A stretch of DNA of 8,689 nt from JBFGCT01 sp041581055 (GTDB lineage Bacteria > Actinomycetota > Acidimicrobiia > Acidimicrobiales > Ilumatobacteraceae): assembly GCA_041581055.1 (NCBI GenBank), contig JBFGCT010000177.1, forward strand, positions 1 to 8,689, written 5' to 3'. The notes below the pieces were generated by a model. The model had not been told where the DNA came from. It worked only from the letters and a program-made list of their open reading frames with translations, and did not search any database. Each line of letters starts with the position of its first letter. Position 1 is the stretch's first letter. Both the position numbers and the translations under genes were made by a program. Positions 1 to 5,968 of the stretch are shown here, piece by piece.

Positions 1-137
1 ACGACCTGTCCACCCCCGAGATCGCCCTCGCCCTGGGCATCAAGCAGAACGCGGTCGCCGTCCGCCTCCACCGCGCCCGCGCCCGGCTCCGCGCCGCCCG
101 CGCCGAACAGCTCCCCGACGAAGACCGCGGCGCATGA
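1..137 (+). CDS. ECF-type RNA polymerase sigma factor, C-terminal fragment (region 4)
   Basis: Only the last 44 residues lie in the window; the first complete codon is at position 3 and the stop at 135-137. The peptide opens DLSTPEIALALGI and continues with AVAVRLHRARARLR. This is the helix-turn-helix of sigma-70 region 4, which contacts the -35 element, in the form typical of ECF sigma factors. The recognition-helix pattern VxVRLHRARxRLR is the main diagnostic. The stop codon overlaps the start of the next gene by the tetranucleotide ATGA, so the two are very likely translated together. That is the usual arrangement for an ECF sigma factor and its membrane-bound regulator. The ECF group cannot be assigned because region 2 is outside the window. 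Confidence 0.85.
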   Translation, partial: DLSTPEIALALGIKQNAVAVRLHRARARLRAARAEQLPDEDRGA

Positions 138-868
138 GACCCGACCCCGTCCAACTGCTCGACCGGCTTGCGCCACCCCCTGAGTGGTCCGAGCCGGTCG
201 ACCTCGACACCGACACCGTCGCCGCGGGCATCCTCGACCGCGTCCTCACCGACACCGGCAACGTCGTCTCCCTCGACGCCGCCCGCCGCCGACGCCGCAC
301 CGTCGCCGCCGCCATCACCATCACCGCCGTCGTCGCCGGCGGCGCCGTCGCCGCGATCTGGGACCGCACGGCGCACGAGGCGCGACAGGTGGCCTGCTGG
401 TCCGAGGCCGCCGACCCGCCCGAGAGTCGATCGTTCCTTCCGTGGGACGGCGTCAGCGACCCCGCCGCGCTGTGCGCCGCCGAGTGGGCCGCCGGGCGAT
501 TCGGGGCGCCGGCGCCGGCGGCCGAGCTCGAGGTCTGCGTCACCGGCAGCCGTGTCGCCGCGGCGATCCCCGGTGATGACGGAGTCTGCGACTCGCTCGG
601 GTTCGCCAAGTTCTCGCCGTCGTTCGACAGCCCGGCCGTGGCTCTCGGTCAGGCCCAGCGCGAACTCGACCGGCGCTTCAATCGTTCGACCTGTCGATCG
701 TCCGACTTCGTCGCCGCGGCCACGCCGGCGGTGCTCGAGGACTACGGGCTGACCGGTTGGAACATCAATATCGCCGGCCCGACCAGTGCCGACGAACCCT
801 GCGCGTCGGTGTCGCTCGCACTCGAGTCGGCAACCGCGTTCGTTGTTCCTGTCGCTCGACAGGGCTGA
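134..868 (+). CDS. Single-pass membrane protein, putative anti-sigma factor or sensor partner of the upstream ECF sigma factor
   Basis: The product is 244 residues, and its ATG overlaps the sigma factor stop (ATGA, 134-137). Residues 1-55 look cytoplasmic and end in an Arg cluster (RRRRR, 51-55). Residues 56-75 form one hydrophobic, Ala/Val-rich membrane segment. By the positive-inside rule the remaining ~170 residues are outside. The outer part holds six cysteines (88, 114, 135, 152, 187, 223), enough for three disulfides. Layout and coupling fit an anti-sigma factor, with the N-terminal part holding the sigma factor and the outer domain sensing an envelope signal. However, I see no ZAS-type HxxxCxxC zinc motif and no recognised anti-sigma domain, so the role is inferred from position. 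It could instead be a membrane protein that is simply part of the sigma regulon. Start and frame are supported by the overlap and by GC-rich third positions. Confidence 0.75.
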   Translation: MRPDPVQLLDRLAPPPEWSEPVDLDTDTVAAGILDRVLTDTGNVVSLDAARRRRRTVAAAITITAVVAGGAVAAIWDRTAHEARQVACWSEAADPPESRSFLPWDGVSDPAALCAAEWAAGRFGAPAPAAELEVCVTGSRVAAAIPGDDGVCDSLGFAKFSPSFDSPAVALGQAQRELDRRFNRSTCRSSDFVAAATPAVLEDYGLTGWNINIAGPTSADEPCASVSLALESATAFVVPVARQG

Positions 869-904
869 CGCGCAGTCCGCCAACCAACCCGAAAGGTACA
901 TCTC

Positions 905-1498
905 ATGAAACTCAATATGACCGTGCGCGCCCTTCTTGCCGTCACTCTCGGTGCTGTGGCCCTCACCGCGCCGGGAAATGCCGGCGCCATCGACTCCGGC
1001 CAATCGCCCCCGCCCGGCGCGGAGGTCGGCCGGGCGCCCGACGTCGGACAGGCCAGATTCGAGGGTCGCACGATCGACCTGAAGCGAGGATGGGGCGAGG
1101 CGAAGGCCTGCCACGTCGACAACGAGCTCGACGTCACGTGCTACCGCAGCGAGCGGGCGATGGAGAAGGCGTTGGGCATCAACGCCGCGTCCGGTGGCGA
1201 CTACCCCTCGGCGGCGAACGGCTACGCCACGTGCGGCTCGTCGTTGAAGCTCTACTGGGGCAGCTACTACAACACGCCGGTCTTGTACATGACCGTGCGT
1301 GGGACGTGGACGACCTTGTCGTGGTTCGGATCGGACAACGTGATCTCGAGCTACAAGATGGGCTCCTGCGGCGCGACGTTCCGTTCCGGATCGTACGGAA
1401 CCGGCTCCACGTATCCCGGCCCGACCTGGGCCTGGGCCAGGCGGTCCACGATGGGCTGGGGCTGGAACAACGTGTTGTCGAGCCTGTACATCTACTGA
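905..1498 (+). CDS. Secreted βγ-crystallin-fold protein (peptidase inhibitor I36-like) with two calcium-site signatures
   Basis: The product is 197 residues with a Sec signal peptide: charged start MKLNMTVR, hydrophobic core at about 9-22, likely cleavage after AGA (residue 28). A good Shine-Dalgarno (GAAAGG, 891-896) lies 8 bases before the ATG. The mature part has four cysteines (69, 79, 110, 155). From about residue 112 it has two Greek-key-like halves rich in Trp, Tyr and Gly. Each half ends in the microbial βγ-crystallin calcium signature N/D-N/D-x-x-S/T-S: DNVISS at 144-149 and NNVLSS at 188-193. This resembles actinobacterial proteins annotated as peptidase inhibitor family I36 or βγ-crystallin-like. 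Inhibition of a peptidase is not shown by the sequence; calcium binding is the better-supported prediction. It lies 36 bases after the membrane protein and probably shares its transcript, so it may be an output of the ECF sigma system. Confidence 0.85.
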   Translation: MKLNMTVRALLAVTLGAVALTAPGNAGAIDSGQSPPPGAEVGRAPDVGQARFEGRTIDLKRGWGEAKACHVDNELDVTCYRSERAMEKALGINAASGGDYPSAANGYATCGSSLKLYWGSYYNTPVLYMTVRGTWTTLSWFGSDNVISSYKMGSCGATFRSGSYGTGSTYPGPTWAWARRSTMGWGWNNVLSSLYIY

Positions 1499-1513
1499 CC
1501 GGCTCGACGGCGA

Positions 1514-1553
1514 GTGCGTTCGGCCGGTCGGCTCGCCGGCCCGCCGAACGCAC
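1514..1553 (+). terminator. Strong GC-rich hairpin, probable terminator after the crystallin-like gene
   Basis: The arms GTGCGTTCGGC (1514-1524) and GCCGAACGCAC (1543-1553) are perfectly complementary over 11 bp and enclose an 18-base loop. It begins 15 bases after the stop of the βγ-crystallin-like gene. There is no T-run after it; actinobacterial terminators often lack one. It separates the sigma/membrane/crystallin group from the BldD-like unit. Confidence 0.6.
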
Positions 1554-1621
1554 CCCATCGAAAGTTCGCGCAGCGTGTAAGAACCGACCCACAGCGGGCA
1601 TGTCACCGTGAAGGACCAATG

Positions 1622-1999
1622 ATGAGACCGCGCCAACCTGACACCGCCGATCTCGGAACCGCCGGGGTCGCCGACTCGCCGATCACTGAACGCCCGCTCC
1701 GGGTCGTCCCGTCCGACGCCGGAGCGGGCGTCCAGGGCGGCGGGGCGCAACAGATCCTCGAACGGGTCACGAGCCACATCCGCCTCGCCAAGGGGCTCGG
1801 CGTCTCGCCGCTGACCATCGACGAGCGAGCGACGGCGATGCTGGACGGCGCCTGCGACGGCTGGCGGTTCGATCGTCGCTGCCGTGACGGCGGCATGGTC
1901 CTCGACGTCCCCCATCCACTCTGTCTCCGGGCGCAATACCACCACGACGTGTTGCTGCTCGAACACGGCCTCCTCAACCACGAAAGATTGAACTCATGA
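1622..1999 (+). CDS. Small hypothetical protein with C-terminal Cys/His cluster, coupled to the BldD-like gene
   Basis: I do not recognise a family. From the ATG at 1622 the product is 125 residues. An ATG at 1619 is also in frame, but the Shine-Dalgarno AAGGA (1611-1615) lies only 3 bases before 1619 and 6 bases before 1622, which favours 1622. Residues 1-40 look disordered (Pro, Asp, Gly, Thr). Residues 41-75 look helical. The C-terminal part contains C78, C87, H98, C101, H107, H108, H115 and H120, which could bind a metal, though no standard zinc-finger spacing is evident. No signal peptide or membrane segment is seen. Third codon positions are strongly G/C, which supports real coding. The stop overlaps the BldD-like start by ATGA (1996-1999), so the two are probably made together. 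A long perfect hairpin lies inside its early codons. Confidence 0.7.
   Translation: MRPRQPDTADLGTAGVADSPITERPLRVVPSDAGAGVQGGGAQQILERVTSHIRLAKGLGVSPLTIDERATAMLDGACDGWRFDRRCRDGGMVLDVPHPLCLRAQYHHDVLLLEHGLLNHERLNS
1690..1731 (+). repeat. 13-bp perfect inverted repeat (stem-loop) within the early codons of the small hypothetical gene
   Basis: ACGCCCGCTCCGG (1690-1702) pairs perfectly with CCGGAGCGGGCGT (1719-1731). Inside the loop, GTCG (1703-1706) can pair with CGAC (1714-1717), leaving one bulged base. The result is a stem of about 17 bp with a 7-base loop. It lies about 70 bases after the start codon, upstream of the BldD-like gene. It could act as an attenuator, a processing site or a partial terminator, or it may be neutral. 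No T-run follows. Confidence 0.5.
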
Positions 2000-2523
2000 G
2001 CGGTAGCAGCGACACGTTTCTCGAAGCCTCCCTGTCGTCGGCGGACGAGTCGCCGGACTCGATGATGGCGGCCTACACGCGGATGGTCGGGCGCCGGCTG
2101 CGCACCGTGCGCGAGGAACGGCTCTACTCCTTGCGCGACGTCGAGCGCGAGTCGGCCGAGGAGTTCAGGTCGTCGGTGATCAGCGCCTACGAGCGAGGCG
2201 AGCGCATGATGTCGGTGCAGCGACTCGACCGGCTGGCGCAGTTCTACGACGTCCCGATCGCCCACCTGCTGCCCAGCAGCGGACGGGCGCACGCGCCCCA
2301 GCGCCCGAACCTGACCGTCCGACTCCGACGGCTCGCGGAGCTCGAGGGTGAGCCCTTCGACCGCTTCCGCACGCTGGTCGACCAGATCAAGCGTCAGCGC
2401 CGTGACGACGCCGACGACGTCGTCACCCTCCGCGACGACGACCTCCACGCCGTCGCGTCGATGTTCGACGTGCCCGCCGACGAGATGGCCGACCGCCTGA
2501 CGTTGCTCGACCTCCTCGCCTGA
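1996..2523 (+). CDS. BldD-like helix-turn-helix regulator with c-di-GMP-binding signature
   Basis: The product is 175 residues. Residues 1-28 form an acidic, Ser-rich extension. Residues 30-93 form a Cro/C1-type helix-turn-helix domain with the BldD-like stretch SAYERGER (63-70), then SVQRLDRLAQFYDVP and the closing LLP (91-93). The C-terminal domain contains R135-R136-D137, eight residues, then R146-D147-D148-D149. This exactly matches RxD-X8-RxxD, the signature through which Streptomyces BldD binds a tetrameric c-di-GMP assembly that dimerises the protein on DNA. The following LHAVASMFDVP also aligns with the BldD C-terminal domain. Length is close to that of BldD. The gene overlaps the small hypothetical gene by ATGA. 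BldD family membership is confident. Orthology to bldD itself is not shown, because the neighbours are unlike the Streptomyces locus, so no symbol is given. The last codons lie within a 34-bp tandem repeat. Confidence 0.85.
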   Translation: MSGSSDTFLEASLSSADESPDSMMAAYTRMVGRRLRTVREERLYSLRDVERESAEEFRSSVISAYERGERMMSVQRLDRLAQFYDVPIAHLLPSSGRAHAPQRPNLTVRLRRLAELEGEPFDRFRTLVDQIKRQRRDDADDVVTLRDDDLHAVASMFDVPADEMADRLTLLDLLA

Positions 2524-2595
2524 ACCGCGCCTGACGTTGCTCGATCTCCTCGCCTGAACCGCGCCTGACGTTGCTCGACCTCCTCGCCTGAACCG
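2494..2595 (+). repeat. Three tandem 34-bp repeats spanning the end of the BldD-like gene
   Basis: Units are 2494-2527, 2528-2561 and 2562-2595. They differ at a single base that I can see (T at 2545 against C at 2511 and 2579). Each contains TGACGTTGCTCGACCTCCTC and then CGCCTGAACCG. The first copy encodes the final residues of the BldD-like protein and its stop codon (2521-2523); the other two follow the stop. Since 34 is not a multiple of three and the first copy keeps the stop, the protein is unaffected. On the opposite strand each unit carries GAGGAGG. The array fills most of the 87-bp gap between two convergent genes. Confidence 0.9.
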
Positions 2596-2607
2596 GCGGC
2601 GGGCCGG
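2593..2607. terminator. Weak hairpin between convergent genes
   Basis: CCGGC (2593-2597) and GCCGG (2603-2607) can form a 5-bp stem with a 5-base loop immediately before the stop of the minus-strand gene at 2611. There is no T-run on either strand. It could contribute to termination from both sides, but such short GC palindromes are common in DNA of this composition. Confidence 0.2.
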
Positions 2608-2610
2608 CCG

Positions 2611-3225
2611 TCAGTAGCTGCCCTCGGCGGCTCGGTCGATGCGCTGCGTGAGCAGCAGATCCTCGTGCAACTCCATCCAGACGTCGTGGTAGCTGGCGCA
2701 CATGACGCCGGTGAACTGCGATGTCTGACCGCCCTCGATCGCCGACAGCGCCGTCGCCAGCCGGGGGGCGTACGGGCCGAGCCGGCCGAGCTGGCGCTCC
2801 ATCTCGCCGAGCACCGGAGCCACGCGTTCGTGGAGTGCCCGGAGCCCCTCGATCACCCGACGGTCATGGGCCGCGTCCTGATGGTCGTTGGGCACGCCGC
2901 CGCGCAGCTGCCACGCGCCGCACAGCGCCTTGAACTCGGTGTTCAGCTCGAGGAACGACGCGTACGGGCGGTCGAGGTCGAGGTCGGCGCCGGCGAGGTC
3001 GGCGGCGAGGCGTTCTTTGTGCGCCACCCGCCCGTCCGGGGTCACCTGCCACAGCTCGCGCTGCTCCCGGAACTTGGCGTAGCCGGGAGCGACGAGCGCG
3101 TGCAGGTGCGCCTCGACCTCGCCCGCCCCGATCATCGTCATCTCGGCGATCGCCGCGGTCGTCGCGAGCCCCTTGATCCGCAACGCGTGGAACGTGACGA
3201 ACTCCGGCGCCGAGTCGTGCCCCAT
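2611..3225 (-). CDS. Winged-helix (MarR-like) regulator-like protein
   Basis: The product is 204 residues from the ATG at 3225. Residues 12-72 read as a winged helix: ALRIKGLATTAAIAE, a second helix with GEVEAHLHALV, then a wing ending WQVTPDGRVAHKERL. The C-terminal part (about 86-198) is helical. It has conserved-looking stretches FLELNTEFKALCGAWQLR, VPNDHQDAAHD and SYHDVWMELHEDLL, which I associate with a common actinobacterial family annotated as MarR-like transcriptional regulator. A ligand or target cannot be read from the sequence. An in-frame GTG at 3270 would add 15 residues; neither start has a clear Shine-Dalgarno, and the ATG was preferred because the family usually begins shortly before ALRIKG. 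It is last in the five-gene minus-strand run, 57 bases after the phosphotransferase, and may regulate it. Confidence 0.75.
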   Translation of the reverse strand: MGHDSAPEFVTFHALRIKGLATTAAIAEMTMIGAGEVEAHLHALVAPGYAKFREQRELWQVTPDGRVAHKERLAADLAGADLDLDRPYASFLELNTEFKALCGAWQLRGGVPNDHQDAAHDRRVIEGLRALHERVAPVLGEMERQLGRLGPYAPRLATALSAIEGGQTSQFTGVMCASYHDVWMELHEDLLLTQRIDRAAEGSY

Positions 3226-3282
3226 CGCCACGACGATATTTGACGGCGACCGATCGGACCACGATCCCACCCCGCGACGCGG

Positions 3283-4323
3283 TCAGCCGAAACCGGCCCC
3301 GTGTTCCTCGGCGAGATCGATCGACGCGCCGATCCGCTCGTGCAGCGCGTCCATGTCGACGCCCTCGGTGCTCTTCTGGCCGCGCCGGTACCGCGCGTAG
3401 ACGCCGTGGATGATGCACGCCGTCTTCAGCGAGTTGAACGACCGGTAGTACGCGAGGTCGGACAGGTCGGCACCGGTGCGGTCGGCGTACAGGGCGACGA
3501 GGTCGTCGCGGGACGCGAAGCCGGGGCGCGCGGTCGGCGCGTCGGCCCGCACCGCGGCCGGGTCCCCCGCCTCGCCCCACGCGTTGAGCGCGTACGCGAA
3601 GTCGGCGAGCGGGTCGCCGAGCGTGGCGATCTCCCAGTCGAGCACCGCGGCGATCTCGCCGTCGTCGGAGACCATCGTGTTGTGGACGCCGTAGTCGCCG
3701 TGCACGACTCGCGCCGGCCCCTGATCGGGGACGTCGTCGAGCAACCGGTCGTGCAGACGGTGGACGCGGGCGTCGTCGTAGTCGGCGGCGTCGACCGACG
3801 CGACCCACGACCCGTACCAAGTTCTCAACTGGCGGGCGACGTAGCCGTCGGGCCGGCCGAGGTCGGCGAGCCCGACGTCAGCGGGGTCGACGGCGTGGAT
3901 CGCGGCGAGGACGCCGACGAACGATGGCCCGACCCGCGCCCGCGCCGCCTCGTCGAGTCGGGCCGCCGTCTGCGTCCCGGTGTAGAGCGCCTGTCCGTCG
4001 ACCTTGCTCATCACATAGAAGTGGCGCGCGCACACCGCCCGGTCGTCGCAGTAGCCGACCGGCCGGGCGACCGGTATCCCGACGGGGTGCAACGCCTCGA
4101 TGATCCGGTACTCGCGGAACATGTCGTGCGCCTTCGGCAGCAACTCCCCCTCGGGCGGACGGCGAATCACGTGCTCCTCGCCGTCGGCCCCGGTCAGCAG
4201 GTACGTCAGGTTGGAGTGGCCGCCTTCGAGCCGCTGCCACGCGCACGGCGGCACGACCGTCGTGTGCGCCGCGAGCCAGGCCTCGACGCGGCCGACGTCG
4301 AAGCCGACCGGGTTGGCGTCCAC
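3283..4323 (-). CDS. APH/ACAD10-like phosphotransferase family protein (aminoglycoside phosphotransferase fold)
   Basis: The product is 346 residues starting at a GTG one base after the stop of the nitroreductase gene. The open frame extends further upstream, but that part is antisense-like sequence overlapping the nitroreductase in another frame. Kinase-like features in order: nucleotide-loop-like GGHSNLTYLL (34-43), VIRRPP and the following K64 region, REYRIIEAL (70-78), Brenner-type catalytic motif HGDYGVHN (208-215, with D210 and N215), and metal-binding DWE (229-231) followed by LGDPLADFAY. The family includes the N-terminal domain of ACAD10, often next to acyl-CoA dehydrogenases and thought to phosphorylate hydroxyacyl-type substrates. 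Its company here of acyl-CoA and lipid genes fits that better than aminoglycoside resistance. The true substrate is unknown. Catalytic residues look intact. Confidence 0.87.
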   Translation of the reverse strand: MDANPVGFDVGRVEAWLAAHTTVVPPCAWQRLEGGHSNLTYLLTGADGEEHVIRRPPEGELLPKAHDMFREYRIIEALHPVGIPVARPVGYCDDRAVCARHFYVMSKVDGQALYTGTQTAARLDEAARARVGPSFVGVLAAIHAVDPADVGLADLGRPDGYVARQLRTWYGSWVASVDAADYDDARVHRLHDRLLDDVPDQGPARVVHGDYGVHNTMVSDDGEIAAVLDWEIATLGDPLADFAYALNAWGEAGDPAAVRADAPTARPGFASRDDLVALYADRTGADLSDLAYYRSFNSLKTACIIHGVYARYRRGQKSTEGVDMDALHERIGASIDLAEEHGAGFG

Positions 4324-4324
4324 G

Positions 4325-4987
4325 TCAGGCGACCGGCTGTTTCCAGGCGTTGAGGTAGGTGACGTCGCCGGCCGGGCGGCGCGGCGCGGGGGCGAACGTG
4401 TCCCCGGTGTAGTAGCCGACCGCGAGGAGGCAGACCTGCGTGACCGTCGGCGGGATGCCGAGGAGGTCGGCGACGTCGGTCTCGTGCTCGAGATGGAACG
4501 TGGTCCACGCCGAGCCGATGCCGCGCGCCCGAGCCGCGAGCTGAAAGCTCCACACGCCGGGCAGCACCGACCCGTAATAGGCCGCCGCCTGACCCTGCGA
4601 CTGGTCGAGGGGCGGCCGGTCGAGGCGCATCGCCAACACGAGTGCCGGGACGTCGGCGAGATGGTCGACGAGGTACGTCGCGGAATCGATGACCCGCTGA
4701 CTCCGATCGTCACCGCGGAGCTCGGCGTTGGCCGCGAGATAGGGCCTCCCGACCGCCGCGAAGTACTCGGCGATCGCCGCCTTGCGGTCCGCGTCGTCGA
4801 TGATCATCCACCGGTTGCGCTCGAGATTGCCGCCCATCGGAGCATGCCCTGCGATCTCGACGCACTCCAGCAGCGCGTCACGCGGGACCGGTCGCGAGAG
4901 GTCGAGCCGCTTGCGGACCTGTTTGGTGGTGGTGAGGAGCCGGTCGACCTCGCTCAGGTCGAATCCCGTCCGTTCGTTCATGGCCAT
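4325..4987 (-). CDS. Nitroreductase-family FMN oxidoreductase
   Basis: The product is 220 residues, a normal length for the family. The N-terminal TTTKQVRKRLDLSRPVP (19-35) matches the start of nitroreductases, where the basic residues bind FMN phosphate. APMGGNLERNRWMII (49-63) is the second conserved block. YYGSVLPGVWSFQLAARARGIGSAW (137-161) and LLGIPPTVTQVCLLAVGY (175-192) are the C-terminal flavin and dimer-contact regions. The enzyme would reduce a nitro, quinone, enone or similar group using NAD(P)H; the substrate cannot be inferred. A second ATG lies two codons in (4981). The stop is one base before the phosphotransferase start, which strongly implies co-translation. Sixty-nine bases separate it from the isomerase gene upstream. 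Confidence 0.88.
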   Translation of the reverse strand: MAMNERTGFDLSEVDRLLTTTKQVRKRLDLSRPVPRDALLECVEIAGHAPMGGNLERNRWMIIDDADRKAAIAEYFAAVGRPYLAANAELRGDDRSQRVIDSATYLVDHLADVPALVLAMRLDRPPLDQSQGQAAAYYGSVLPGVWSFQLAARARGIGSAWTTFHLEHETDVADLLGIPPTVTQVCLLAVGYYTGDTFAPAPRRPAGDVTYLNAWKQPVA

Positions 4988-5056
4988 CGCCCGAGTGTTG
5001 CCGATCGGCGGCCGACCGCCCGCACCGGCGACGTCTCCTGACCGACGACCCGTCGG

Positions 5057-5890
5057 CTACTCGCCGCTGAAGACCGGTGTGCGCTTCTCGACGAAGGCGG
5101 CGGCGGCCTCGCGGTGGTCGGCGGTCGACATCGTCCGGACCATCGCCGCCGCCTCCGCGTCCAGCGCCGTGGCGAGATCGGACGTGATCGCCCGGTTGAG
5201 GTTCTCCTTCATGTGCCGCATCGCGATCGGCGCCCGGTCGGCGAGGCTCCGGCACCAGGCGAGCGCCGCGTCGTCGAATCCATCGTCGGCGAGCACCCGG
5301 TTGACGATGCCGAGATCGAGCGCCTCGGCCGCCGAGAGGCGCGGCGACGTGAAGTACAGCTCGCGCGCCTTGGCCGGGCCGACGAGCTGGGTCAGGAACC
5401 AGCTGCCGCCGAAGTCGCCCGATGCGCCGACGTTGGCGAATGCGGGAACGAAGATCGCCCGCTCCGCCGCCAGCCGGATGTCGGCGGCGAGGGCGATCGA
5501 CAACCCCGCGCCGGCGGCCGCTCCGGGCACGGCGGCGACGACCGGCTTCGGGAACTCGAAGAGGGCGAGCGAGACCCAGCGCTGCCGGCGGCGCAGCCCC
5601 GCGATCCGTTCCTCGACGCTCGACCCGAGCACATCTCCGCCGGCCCCCCGGTTGTGCTCGTGCATGCCCTTCACGTCGCCGCCCGCGCAGAACGCTCCAC
5701 CGGCGCCGGTGATCATCAGCACCCGCACCTCGGGGTCGTCGGCCATCTGCGGCAGCGCGCCGGCGAGGGCGTGGTACATCGCGTCGGAGAGCGCGTTGCG
5801 GCGGTCGGGCCGGTTGAACGTGAGCACGCCGACCGCCCCGTCGACGTGCGCGACGAGGTCAGCGGTTCCGGTGTCGATCGAGCGGGTCAT
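5057..5890 (-). CDS. Crotonase-fold enoyl-CoA isomerase-like protein (PaaG type; catalytic glutamates absent)
   Basis: The product is 277 residues, the full length for a crotonase. Acyl-CoA and oxyanion-hole elements are present: AFCAGGDVKGM (66-76) and VPGAAAGAGLSIALAADIRLAA (121-142). The two glutamates of classical enoyl-CoA hydratase are missing: the position of rat Glu144 holds S131 and that of Glu164 holds F151. Instead it has GDFGGSW (158-164), in which D159 aligns with the catalytic Asp of PaaG-type isomerases (PDxGGxW). I therefore predict an enoyl-CoA isomerase rather than a hydratase, acting on an unknown unsaturated acyl-CoA. The C-terminal helical part, with AIAMRHMKENLN-like sequence and VEKRTPVFSG at the end, is complete. 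A modest Shine-Dalgarno (GAGG on the minus strand, 5902-5899) precedes the ATG by 8 bases and overlaps a palindrome. The gene starts 78 bases after the acyltransferase stop. Confidence 0.88.
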   Translation of the reverse strand: MTRSIDTGTADLVAHVDGAVGVLTFNRPDRRNALSDAMYHALAGALPQMADDPEVRVLMITGAGGAFCAGGDVKGMHEHNRGAGGDVLGSSVEERIAGLRRRQRWVSLALFEFPKPVVAAVPGAAAGAGLSIALAADIRLAAERAIFVPAFANVGASGDFGGSWFLTQLVGPAKARELYFTSPRLSAAEALDLGIVNRVLADDGFDDAALAWCRSLADRAPIAMRHMKENLNRAITSDLATALDAEAAAMVRTMSTADHREAAAAFVEKRTPVFSGE

Positions 5891-5900
5891 CGCAAGAGCC

Positions 5901-5915
5901 TCGCATCCGATGCGA
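5901..5915. promoter_or_regulatory. 15-bp palindrome just upstream of the isomerase gene, candidate operator
   Basis: TCGCATC (5901-5907) and GATGCGA (5909-5915) form a perfect inverted repeat about one central base. It ends 10 bases before the isomerase ATG on the minus strand, in the 78-bp gap after the acyltransferase gene. The size and symmetry fit a site for a dimeric regulator. No promoter elements were clearly recognised around it. Confidence 0.4.
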
Positions 5916-5968
5916 CCGATCCCGAAGCCGGGGCGCGCCGACGCGGCCGGTCGGGCCGGTGCGGCCCT

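Noticed and set aside
40..609. Minus-strand frame of 189 residues opposite the sigma and membrane-protein genes
   Set aside because: Low-complexity Ala/Ser/Arg shadow; the plus strand has the sigma region 4 motif, the ATGA overlap and a clear membrane segment.
757..1611. Plus-strand frame overlapping the βγ-crystallin-like gene
   Set aside because: No ribosome-binding site or domain, and it overlaps a protein with a signal peptide and conserved motifs in another frame.
1603..2448. Minus-strand frame of 281 residues opposite the BldD-like unit
   Set aside because: It is antisense to the BldD-like gene with its exact effector motif and shows no recognisable domain.
2494..2595. The 34-bp repeats as a CRISPR array
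   Set aside because: The copies are directly adjacent with no spacers, and there are no cas genes in the window.
3283..4323. Aminoglycoside resistance gene
   Set aside because: The fold and HGDxxxxN motif are shared, but sequence and acyl-CoA-type neighbours fit the ACAD10-like branch better than resistance enzymes.
4324..4713. Upstream extension of the phosphotransferase frame
   Set aside because: It overlaps the nitroreductase in another frame and is Arg/Ser-rich. The kinase-fold homology begins just after the GTG at 4323.
5000..5009. Palindrome GCCGATCGGC upstream of the nitroreductase gene as an operator
   Set aside because: Short GATCG-centred palindromes recur throughout this GC-rich window, including in coding sequence, so chance is the simpler explanation.
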